From Embleya hyalina (GTDB lineage Bacteria; Actinomycetota; Actinomycetes; Streptomycetales; Streptomycetaceae), in the NCBI RefSeq assembly GCF_003967355.1, contig NZ_BIFH01000049.1:10113-74112 (forward strand): a DNA stretch of 64,000 nt, in the 5' to 3' direction. The notes below the pieces were generated by a model, which did not search any database, had not been told where the DNA came from, and saw only the letters and a program-made list of their open reading frames with translations. The translations under genes were made by a program, and so were the position numbers. Below are positions 18,125 through 25,282 of the stretch, piece by piece. Numbering within the stretch: the first letter of the stretch is position 1; every line of letters begins with the position of its first letter.

Positions 18125-19168
18125 GTGACGACGATCGACACGAAGAAGAAGCCCGAGGGATCGGGCTCGGCAGGCGCCGCGCCGCTCCTGGAAGTGGACA
18201 ACCTGCACGTCGAGTTCCGCACCCGCGAGGGTGTGGCGAAGGCGATCAACGGTGTCTCGTACGACGTCAGCGCCGGCGAGACGCTCGCCGTGCTCGGCGA
18301 GTCCGGTTCGGGCAAGTCGGTGACCGCGCAGACGATCATGGGCATCCTGGACATGCCGCCGGGGCACATCACCGGCGGTGAGATCCGGTTCCACGGCAAG
18401 GACATGCTCAAGATGTCCAAGGAGGAGCGCCGGAAGATCCGCGGCCAGAAGATCTCGATGATCTTCCAGGACGCGCTCTCCGCGCTCAACCCGGTGTACT
18501 CGGTCGGCTTCCAGCTCGCCGAGATGTTCACCGTGCACCGCGGCATGTCCCGCAAGAACGCCAAGCTCAAGGCGATCGAGCTGATGGACCAGGTGCGCAT
18601 CCCGGCGGCCAAGGATCGGGTGGACGACTACCCGCACCAGTTCTCCGGCGGTATGCGCCAGCGCATCATGATCGCCATGGCGCTCGCGCTCGACCCCGAG
18701 CTGATCATCGCGGACGAGCCGACCACCGCGCTCGACGTGACCGTCCAGGCACAGGTCATGGACCTGCTCGCGGAGTTGCAGCGCGAGCGGAACATGGGCC
18801 TGATCCTGATCACCCACGACCTCGGCGTGGTCGCCGACGTCGCGGACAAGATCGCGGTCATGTACGCGGGCCGGATCGTCGAGCAGGCGCCGGTGCGCGA
18901 GCTGTACCGCCAGCCCACGCACCCGTACACCAAGGGTCTGCTGGAGTCGATCCCGCGCCTGGACCACAAGGGTCGCGAGCTGTACGCGATCAAGGGTCTG
19001 CCGCCGAACCTGATGCGCATTCCGTCCGGCTGCGCGTTCAACCCGCGCTGCCCGTACGCGCAGGACATCTGTCGCAGCGACGTTCCGCCGTTGCACCGGA
19101 TCTCGGCCGGTCGGGGCAGCGCGTGCCACTTCTGGGAGACCGTGATGGAGGGAGAAGTCCGTGGCTGA
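18125..19168 (+). CDS. Oligopeptide ABC transporter ATPase (DppD/OppD family), second permease
   Basis: A 347-residue ATPase. Walker A GESGSGKS, signature FSGGMRQR, Walker [13 protein letters not shown] and H-loop ITHD. The C-terminus carries C-X5-C-X6-C and ACHFWE, a four-cysteine set. The GTG start is preceded by GGAGGGG. It overlaps the next ATPase gene by 8 bp (GTGGCTGA). Confidence 0.94.
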   Translation: MTTIDTKKKPEGSGSAGAAPLLEVDNLHVEFRTREGVAKAINGVSYDVSAGETLAVLGESGSGKSVTAQTIMGILDMPPGHITGGEIRFHGKDMLKMSKEERRKIRGQKISMIFQDALSALNPVYSVGFQLAEMFTVHRGMSRKNAKLKAIELMDQVRIPAAKDRVDDYPHQFSGGMRQRIMIAMALALDPELIIADEPTTALDVTVQAQVMDLLAELQRERNMGLILITHDLGVVADVADKIAVMYAGRIVEQAPVRELYRQPTHPYTKGLLESIPRLDHKGRELYAIKGLPPNLMRIPSGCAFNPRCPYAQDICRSDVPPLHRISAGRGSACHFWETVMEGEVRG

Positions 19169-20243
19169 GTCCTCGAACGGCGCGACCGCCGCCGATCTGC
19201 GCAAGGTCGTTCAGCCCGTGGCTCAGGGCGAGCCGATCCTTCAGGTGCGGGGGCTGGTCAAGCACTTCCCGATCACCCAGGGCATCCTCTTCCAGAAGAA
19301 GATCGGCGCGGTCAAGGCCGTCGACGGCGTCACCTTCGACCTGATGAAGGGCGAGACGCTGGGTCTGGTCGGCGAGTCGGGCTGTGGCAAGTCCACGGTG
19401 GCCCGACTGCTGATGAACCTGGAGTCGATCACCAAGGGCAGCGTCCTGTACAAGGGCGACGACCTGGCGAAGTTGTCGGGGCGCGCGCTCAAGGCGGTGC
19501 GCCGCAACATCCAGATGGTCTTCCAGGACCCGTACACCTCGCTGAACCCGAGGATGACGGTCGCCGACATCGTCGGCGAGCCGTACGACATCCACCCGGA
19601 GGTCGCCCCCCGCGGCGACCGCAAGCGGCGCGTGCAGGAACTGCTCGACCTGGTCGGGCTGAACCCGGAGCACATCAACCGGTATCCGCACCAGTTCTCC
19701 GGCGGCCAGCGCCAGCGCATCGGGATCGCCCGGGGCCTCGCGCTCAACCCGGAGATCATCATCGCGGACGAGCCGGTCTCCGCGCTGGACGTGTCGGTGC
19801 AGGCGCAGGTGGTCAACCTGCTGGAGAAGCTGCAGAACGAACTGGGCCTGTCGTACCTGTTCATCGCGCACGACCTGTCCGTGGTGCGGCACATCTCGGA
19901 CCGGGTCGCGGTGATGTACCTGGGTCGGATCGCCGAGATCGGCACCGACGCGCAGATCTACGACCACCCGACGCACCCGTACACCCAGGCGCTGCTGTCC
20001 GCGGTGCCGGTGCCGGACCCGGACGGCCGCGAGCACCGCGAGCGGATCATCCTCACCGGTGACGTGCCGTCGCCGGCGAACCCGCCGTCGGGCTGCCGGT
20101 TCCGCACCCGGTGCTGGAAGGCGCAGGACATCTGTGCCGAGCAGGAGCCGCTGCTGCAGATCCGCACCGGTCTGGACGGACTGGCCGCGCACGACAGCGC
20201 GTGCCACTTCGCCGAGGAGAAGGACATCGTCGGCGCGTCCTGA
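19161..20243 (+). CDS. Oligopeptide ABC transporter ATPase (DppF/OppF family), second permease
   Basis: A 360-residue ATPase. Walker [10 protein letters not shown], signature FSGGQRQR, Walker [13 protein letters not shown] and H-loop IAHD. C-terminal cysteines C-X5-C-X6-C plus ACHFAE. It starts with GTG inside the preceding gene; GGAG (19151) is the ribosome site. Last gene of the second permease operon; a long bidirectional hairpin follows. Confidence 0.94.
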   Translation: MAESSNGATAADLRKVVQPVAQGEPILQVRGLVKHFPITQGILFQKKIGAVKAVDGVTFDLMKGETLGLVGESGCGKSTVARLLMNLESITKGSVLYKGDDLAKLSGRALKAVRRNIQMVFQDPYTSLNPRMTVADIVGEPYDIHPEVAPRGDRKRRVQELLDLVGLNPEHINRYPHQFSGGQRQRIGIARGLALNPEIIIADEPVSALDVSVQAQVVNLLEKLQNELGLSYLFIAHDLSVVRHISDRVAVMYLGRIAEIGTDAQIYDHPTHPYTQALLSAVPVPDPDGREHRERIILTGDVPSPANPPSGCRFRTRCWKAQDICAEQEPLLQIRTGLDGLAAHDSACHFAEEKDIVGAS

Positions 20244-20258
20244 ACCGCGCGTCGACCG

Positions 20259-20301
20259 ACGACGCCCGCCGTTCCCGAATCGGGAACGGCGGGCGTCGTC
20301 G
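20259..20301. terminator. Bidirectional terminator: 20-bp perfect stem
   Basis: Arms 20259-20278 and 20282-20301 pair perfectly with only 3 nt between them. It sits between the convergent ends of the permease operon (20243) and the peptidase gene (20315) and can serve both transcripts. Confidence 0.82.
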
Positions 20302-20314
20302 TGTCCGGCGGGCG

Positions 20315-22447
20315 TCAGTCGGTCGCGGGGCGGGCGAGCGAGCGGTGCAGGAACGCGACCTGGAACAGCAGCAGGTTCTCCGCGACCTGCTCCTGCGGGG
20401 TCATGTGGGTGACCCCGGACAGCGGCAGCACCTCGTGCGGATAGCCGGCCGCGAGCAGCGCGCCGCTCAGCCGCAGCGTGTGCGCCGCGACCACGTTGTC
20501 GTCCGCGAGGCCGTGCACCAGCATCAGCGCCCGTCGGGTCGACGCCACCTCGCCCAGTTCGGAGCCGGACACCAGGGAACCGCGCCGGTACGCCTCGACC
20601 TGCTCGGCGGGCATGCCGTAGTAGCGCTCGGTGTAGTGCGTGTCGTAGAGCGCCATGTCGGTTACCGGCGCGCCGGCGACCGCCGCGTGGAACACGTCGG
20701 GGCGGCGCAGCACGGCGAGCGCGGCCAGGTAGCCGCCGTAGGACCAGCCCCGGATGCCCACCCGGGTGGTGTCCAGCCACGGTCGCTCGGCGGCGACCGC
20801 CTCCAGGGCGTCCACCTGGTCCTGGAGACTGATCGGGCCGAGGTCGAGGTGGACCGACTTCTCCCACTCGGGGGAGTGGCCCGGGGTGCCCCGGCCGTCG
20901 GCGACCAGCACCGCGAAGCCCTGGTCGGCGAACCACTGCGAGGTCAGGTGCGGGTTGCGCGCGGCGAGCACGCGCGGGCCGTGCGGGCCGCCGTACGGGT
21001 CCATCAGGATCGGCAGCCGCTCGCCGGACGCGGGGTCGAACCCGGTCGGCAGGATCAGCGCGCACGGGATGCCGCGGGCGCCGGCGCGGAGCAGTTCGAC
21101 CCGGGGGGTGAGCACCGGGGTGGCCGTGTGCGAGGCGACCGTGGCGATCTCGGCGCCGCCGCGCAGCACCGCGACCCGGGTGCCGAAGCGCTCCGGCGTG
21201 GCGGACACCAGGACCGTGGTGTCGCCGGCGCGCACCGCGGTGTGCACGCCGGGCTCGGCGCTCACCCGGGTGACCCCGTCGGGGGCGACCCGGTAGACGT
21301 GGATCTCGCCGATCTCGGGCGCGCCCGCGTCGGTGCCGGCCGACGCGGTGATCAGCACGTCCTCGTCGGCCACGTCCAGGATCGAGCGCACGAACAGGCG
21401 CCGGTCGGTCAGCTCCTTGTCGGCGACCACCACGCGGCGCGCGCCGTCGGCGTCGACCAGGCGGACGAGCCGGCCGTCGGGCGTCCACGCCGGCACGCCC
21501 GGGAACAGGTCGATCCACACGTCGTCGTGCTCGCGGTGCAATTCGCGGGTGGTCCCGGCGGCCACGTCGACGGCGAGGGTGAGCAGCACCTTCTGGTCGC
21601 GCGGTTGCAGGCTCAGGAGCGGGTCGCCGCCGGCCGACCAGTGCACGCTCGCCAGGTAGGGGTAGGCGTCGTGGTCCCAGGTCAGCTCGGTCCGGGCGCC
21701 GTCGAGGCCGATCAGCCACGCGGTGACCTCGGCGTTGGCGGTGCCGGCCGCCGGGTAGGCCACCTCGCTCGGCGCCGCGGCCGGGTTGGCCGGGTCGCTG
21801 ATCCACCAGCGGTCCACGGGCGCGTTGTCCACGCGCGCGGCGATCAGCGCGGAGCCGTCGGGGGCCCACCAGTAGCCCCGGTAGCGGCTCATCTCCTCGG
21901 CCGCGATGAACTCGGCCAGGCCCCAGGTGACGTCGTCGCCGTCGGGCTCGGCGAGCGCGCGGTCGCCCGAGCCGTCGGCGGCCACCACCCGCAGCGTGCC
22001 GGCGGACACGTAGGCGATCCACTCGCCGGTGGGCGACGGTCGAGGGTCGATCACCGGACCGGGCACGGCCAGCTCGCGCGGCGCCTCGCCGGTGGACGGG
22101 GACACGGCGAACAGCCGGCCCGAAAGGGTGAATACCGCCAGATCCCCGGCGCTGTCGAGCGCGTAGCCGACGATGCCGGCCGCCCCCTCGCGACTGCGCT
22201 CGCGCCGGGCCCGCTCCTCGGCGGACAAGTCCTCGGCCGCGCCGCCGAGCAGCGTCGCGGGGTCGGCCACCAAGCGCTCGTCGCCGGTGTCCGGATCCAG
22301 GATCCACAGGCAGGTGGTGGAGTCGTCGGCGGCTTTGGACCGCAGGAATGTGATCCTGCCGTCGGCGAAGCCGAAGCTGCGTGGAGCGCCTTGGGTGAAG
22401 CGCTGCGTGCGGGCGTATTGCCGGGGAAATGTGATCTCCGAGCTCAT
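20315..22447 (-). CDS. S9 family peptidase (DPP-IV / prolyl oligopeptidase-like)
   Basis: A 710-residue serine peptidase that removes dipeptides or acyl residues from short peptides. The N-terminal two thirds is the beta-propeller of the DPP-IV N domain (YVSAGTLRVV, WAPDGSALIA repeats). The C-terminal alpha/beta-hydrolase domain has the nucleophile in GWSYGG (Ser569), the Asp in HGLADDNV and the His in SGVTHM. The EE-type motif region (FIAAEEMSRYRGYWW), which binds the substrate N-terminus in DPP-IV, supports a dipeptidyl-peptidase. No signal peptide, so cytoplasmic. Start ATG 22447: TACGCT lies 7 nt upstream on the minus strand with no ribosome site, as for a leaderless message. Facing the peptide importers, it could process imported peptides. 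Confidence 0.9.
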   Translation of the reverse strand: MSSEITFPRQYARTQRFTQGAPRSFGFADGRITFLRSKAADDSTTCLWILDPDTGDERLVADPATLLGGAAEDLSAEERARRERSREGAAGIVGYALDSAGDLAVFTLSGRLFAVSPSTGEAPRELAVPGPVIDPRPSPTGEWIAYVSAGTLRVVAADGSGDRALAEPDGDDVTWGLAEFIAAEEMSRYRGYWWAPDGSALIAARVDNAPVDRWWISDPANPAAAPSEVAYPAAGTANAEVTAWLIGLDGARTELTWDHDAYPYLASVHWSAGGDPLLSLQPRDQKVLLTLAVDVAAGTTRELHREHDDVWIDLFPGVPAWTPDGRLVRLVDADGARRVVVADKELTDRRLFVRSILDVADEDVLITASAGTDAGAPEIGEIHVYRVAPDGVTRVSAEPGVHTAVRAGDTTVLVSATPERFGTRVAVLRGGAEIATVASHTATPVLTPRVELLRAGARGIPCALILPTGFDPASGERLPILMDPYGGPHGPRVLAARNPHLTSQWFADQGFAVLVADGRGTPGHSPEWEKSVHLDLGPISLQDQVDALEAVAAERPWLDTTRVGIRGWSYGGYLAALAVLRRPDVFHAAVAGAPVTDMALYDTHYTERYYGMPAEQVEAYRRGSLVSGSELGEVASTRRALMLVHGLADDNVVAAHTLRLSGALLAAGYPHEVLPLSGVTHMTPQEQVAENLLLFQVAFLHRSLARPATD

Positions 22448-22454
22448 GTGCCAC

Positions 22455-22460
22455 AGCGTA
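22455..22460 (-). promoter_or_regulatory. Putative -10 box TACGCT (leaderless) of peptidase gene
   Basis: TANNNT hexamer on the minus strand, 7 nt before the ATG at 22447; no Shine-Dalgarno sequence between. Confidence 0.55.
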
Positions 22461-22660
22461 CGGGGACGTACGCGCACGGGGAGGGGAGACCGGGGGAGAG
22501 TGCGGACAGCAGTACGAACACCACCTCGCGCCCGCTGAACGAGTGAACGCGATTCGTGACCGTTGGCTTACAGTCTGTGTGTAGACATGTCCCTTTGGGC
22601 CCACAGGCCGGCTTCCCCGAGCACGAACTGCGGGTCCCTGCGCACAGGAGGTGCGTGACT

Positions 22661-22855
22661 GTGGTGGTGTCCGTCTCCGCCGTGCTGCTGCTCGGTGTCA
22701 CCGTCGTCTTCTTCGTCCGGAAGTCGTCGCTCAAGCCGGTGCACGCGATCATCTGCGCCCTGCTCGGCTTCTATCTCTCCACGACGTCGATGGCCCCCTC
22801 GATCCGCGACGCGGGCACGAGCTTCGCGGGCGTGGTGAACGGGATCCATTTCTGA
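22661..22855 (+). CDS. Small single-pass membrane protein, unknown
   Basis: About 64 residues. A hydrophobic N-terminal helix (VSVSAVLLLGVTVVFFVR) is followed by the basic stop-transfer KSSLK and a second mildly hydrophobic segment (HAIICALLGFYL), then a polar tail ending VVNGIHF. AGGAGG at 22646-22651 favours GTG 22661 (9 nt). GTG 22655 would leave only 3 nt and GTG 22664 or 22667 are also possible. A similar tiny membrane gene sits here in Streptomyces chromosomes. Function unknown. Confidence 0.7.
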   Translation: MVVSVSAVLLLGVTVVFFVRKSSLKPVHAIICALLGFYLSTTSMAPSIRDAGTSFAGVVNGIHF

Positions 22856-22931
22856 GCCGCCGCCCCGGGCGTGAGCCGTGTCGACGCGGGGCCGTGAGGT
22901 CGCCGCCGGGTCGACTGTGGGCCGGGCTTTG

Positions 22932-22937
22932 TAGGCT
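22932..22937 (+). promoter_or_regulatory. Putative -10 box TAGGCT (leaderless) of methyltransferase gene
   Basis: TAGGCT ends 8 nt before the ATG at 22946, with no ribosome site. A TCGACT 15 bp upstream is a weak -35 candidate. Confidence 0.55.
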
Positions 22938-22945
22938 GGTCTGTC

Positions 22946-23575
22946 ATGACCAATCGATGGCTGGCCAATACCGGTGGCACCCGAGGGCCCGAATACGCCG
23001 AGCGGTTTCGCCGGCTCGCGGCCGAAGGGCGTGACCTGCACGGCGAGGCCCGGTTCTGCGACGACCTGCTGGCCGAGCCCGCCCGCGTCCTCGACGCGGG
23101 ATGCGGCACCGGGCGGGTGGCGATCGAGCTGGCCCGGCAGGGCCACGAGGTGGTCGGCGTCGACCTGGACGCGTCGATGCTCGCCGAGGCCGAGGCGGCG
23201 GCGCCCGGTCTGACCTGGGTGCTCGACGACCTGGCCGACCTGGACCCGCTGCAGCTCGGCGGGCGCGGGAGCTTCGACCTGGTCGTGGCCGCGGGCAACG
23301 TGATGATCTTCCTGACCCCCGGCAGCGAGGCCGAGGTGGTGCGCGCGCTGGCCGCGATGTTGCGCCCGGGCGGGATCCTGGTCAGCGGATTCAGCCTCGA
23401 GGGCGGCCCGGACGGGGTCGGGGCCACGATCACCGCCGCCGAGTACGAGGAAGCGTGCGCGGCGGCCGGCCTGGTGCGCCGCACCCGCTACGCCGGATGG
23501 GACCGCGAGCCGTGGGTGCCCGGCGGCGACTACCTGGTCGCGGTGCACGCGGCGCCGCCCGGGCGCGGGGCCTGA
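22946..23575 (+). CDS. Class I SAM-dependent methyltransferase
   Basis: A 209-residue soluble methyltransferase. Motif [17 protein letters not shown] (about residues 47-62) binds S-adenosylmethionine, and the acidic loop [12 protein letters not shown] follows. Later motifs are [14 protein letters not shown] and [11 protein letters not shown]. The substrate cannot be told. It begins with a leaderless-type promoter and lies 46 bp before mshB; a link with thiol metabolism would be guesswork. Confidence 0.88.
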   Translation: MTNRWLANTGGTRGPEYAERFRRLAAEGRDLHGEARFCDDLLAEPARVLDAGCGTGRVAIELARQGHEVVGVDLDASMLAEAEAAAPGLTWVLDDLADLDPLQLGGRGSFDLVVAAGNVMIFLTPGSEAEVVRALAAMLRPGGILVSGFSLEGGPDGVGATITAAEYEEACAAAGLVRRTRYAGWDREPWVPGGDYLVAVHAAPPGRGA

Positions 23576-23608
23576 ACGGGCGGTCCGGGGCGTGTCCGGC
23601 GGCGCGCG

Positions 23609-23614
23609 TAGGCT
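23609..23614 (+). promoter_or_regulatory. Putative -10 box TAGGCT (leaderless) of mshB
   Basis: TAGGCT ends 7 nt before the ATG at 23622; no Shine-Dalgarno sequence. Confidence 0.6.
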
Positions 23615-23621
23615 GTCGCGC

Positions 23622-24524
23622 ATGACCGAACGCACTGTCGAGAGCCCGCTGCGACTACTGCTCGTCCACGCCCACCCGGACGACGAAGTGATCAACAACG
23701 GCGCGTCCATGGCGCGGTACGCGGCCGAGGGTGTGCATGTCACGCTCGTCACCTGCACCCTCGGCGAGGAGGGCGAGATCCTGGTGCCCGAGCTGGCCCA
23801 CCTGGCGGCCGACCGCGAGGACGGGCTCGGGCCGCACCGGATGACCGAGATCGCCGACTCGATGAAGGCGCTGGGCGTCCTCGACCAGCGTTTCCTGGGC
23901 GGTCCGGGCCGCTACCGCGACTCCGGGATGATGGGTGTGCCGAGCAACGCGCGGCCCGACTGCTTCTGGCAGGCCGACGTCGAGGAGGCCGCCGCGCACC
24001 TGGTGCCGGTGATCCGCGAGGTGCGGCCGCAGGTGCTCGCCACCTACGACGAGCGCGGCGGCTACGGCCACCCCGACCACATCCAGGCCCACCGGGTGGC
24101 GCTGCGCGCGGCCGAGTTGGCCGCCGACCCGACCCACGCCGAGGGTGAGGGCCGGTCGTGGACGATCGCGAAGATCTACTACAACGTGATGCCCCGGTCG
24201 ATCCTCAAGGCCGGCATCGAGCGCATGATCGAGGCCGGGCAGGACGTACCGTTCACCGCGGTCGAGGTGGACGAGTTGCCGTTCGCGGTCGACGACGACC
24301 AGGTCACCACCGCGGTGGACGCGGGCGCCCACCTCGACGCCAAGTTCGAGGCGTTGCGCGCCTATCCCACCCAGGTCTCGGTGGAGGACGGCTTCTTCGC
24401 GCTGTCCAACAACATCGGCCAGAGCATCATGGCGGTCGAGCACTATCGACTGGTCCGCGGCGACCTCGGGCCCACCGGCCCGGACGGCCGCGAGGACGAC
24501 CTGTTCGCCGGACTGCGCCCGTAA
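23622..24524 (+). CDS. mshB: GlcNAc-Ins deacetylase MshB (mycothiol biosynthesis)
   Basis: A 300-residue zinc amidohydrolase of the PIG-L/LmbE family. It removes acetyl from N-acetyl-glucosaminyl-inositol, the second committed step of mycothiol synthesis. The zinc motif HAHPDDE is near residues 15-21 and the third ligand His lies in GHPDHIQAH. Between them are [18 protein letters not shown] and GEEGEI, characteristic of MshB rather than of Mca (no Mca-specific insert seen; length fits MshB). The ATG is fixed by the leaderless -10. The TAA stop is part of the -10 hexamer of the next gene. Confidence 0.93.
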   Translation: MTERTVESPLRLLLVHAHPDDEVINNGASMARYAAEGVHVTLVTCTLGEEGEILVPELAHLAADREDGLGPHRMTEIADSMKALGVLDQRFLGGPGRYRDSGMMGVPSNARPDCFWQADVEEAAAHLVPVIREVRPQVLATYDERGGYGHPDHIQAHRVALRAAELAADPTHAEGEGRSWTIAKIYYNVMPRSILKAGIERMIEAGQDVPFTAVEVDELPFAVDDDQVTTAVDAGAHLDAKFEALRAYPTQVSVEDGFFALSNNIGQSIMAVEHYRLVRGDLGPTGPDGREDDLFAGLRP

Positions 24525-24527
24525 GGT
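24522..24527 (+). promoter_or_regulatory. Putative -10 box TAAGGT (leaderless) overlapping mshB stop
   Basis: TAAGGT starts with the mshB stop codon and ends 7 nt before the GTG at 24535. Confidence 0.5.
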
Positions 24528-24534
24528 AGCCCTC

Positions 24535-24927
24535 GTGCCAGAGAAAGCCGGCCGCGTCGCGGCATACGTCGTGCTGTTCCTGCTCGGCGTGGTGATCGCC
24601 TTCATCGGGGCGTTCACCCAGGCGGCCTACCCGCCCGCCGGATTGATCGTCTCGCTCGCGGGCAGCGGCGGCCTGTTCGTCGCCGGCGGCTCGTTGCTGA
24701 AGACCAAGGCCGGGGCCGCGGTGCCGGTCGCCGCCTGGATGCTCACCGTGTTGTGGCTGGCGAGTTGGACCAAGCCGGAGGGCGACTGGATCTTCGTCAG
24801 CGGCTTCCTCTCGTACATCTACCTTCTGGGTGGCACCATCTTCGGTGTCGCCGCCGCCACTTACCCCTGGGGCGGCATCAAACCCGTCCTTCTTTCGGGT
24901 GAATCGGTGAAGACGCGGACGAGGTGA
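24535..24927 (+). CDS. Four-TM membrane protein, DUF6113-like
   Basis: A 130-residue integral membrane protein with four hydrophobic helices (about residues 9-28, 35-55, 62-80 and 88-110) and short loops; the C-terminus is basic. Conserved actinobacterial family next to mshB in Streptomyces; I believe it is the family called DUF6113. No catalytic motif. GTG start with a leaderless-type -10. Function unknown. Confidence 0.8.
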   Translation: MPEKAGRVAAYVVLFLLGVVIAFIGAFTQAAYPPAGLIVSLAGSGGLFVAGGSLLKTKAGAAVPVAAWMLTVLWLASWTKPEGDWIFVSGFLSYIYLLGGTIFGVAAATYPWGGIKPVLLSGESVKTRTR

Positions 24928-25282
24928 ACCCCTTGCGCCGCCATGCTTGCCGACGGCGCGTGCCGGGAGGCACGCGACGGTGCGAGGTAACGGCGTGGCA
25001 GGAGCGCAGTATTGTGTGTGCCGAGGTGCGGTGCGTGTCATGCCCTGTCCATGGGGCCGTCGCGACCGACGCCTCCGGCCCGTCGTACCGGGCAACCTCG
25101 GTGGCCGAGTTCGCCCATGTGCCTTCGGCGGGGAGCACCAGATCCCTCGAAGGCCGTGTCACGACCCGCACGCGGCGGGTGTCAACGCACCGCCGTCGCA
25201 CTTTCCCGGATACCGTCCGACCCCGGGCGGGGGCGGCCGCGCGCCGCCACGCAACCTTCAGCTGTCGGAGAGCTCGTTCTTC
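24928..25282 (+). promoter_or_regulatory. 355-bp gap with small hairpin and VanW-gene leader
   Basis: A hairpin at 24957-24976 (8-bp stem cgcgtgcc/ggcacgcg, loop ggga) may end the preceding transcript. The rest shows no convincing ORF, tRNA or repeat and should contain the promoter of the long gene that starts at 25283. Confidence 0.5.

Noticed and set aside
19038-22604. 1188-residue minus-strand frame covering an ATPase and the peptidase in another phase
   Set aside because: Shadow frame; the peptidase motifs are in a different phase and the ATPase is on the plus strand.
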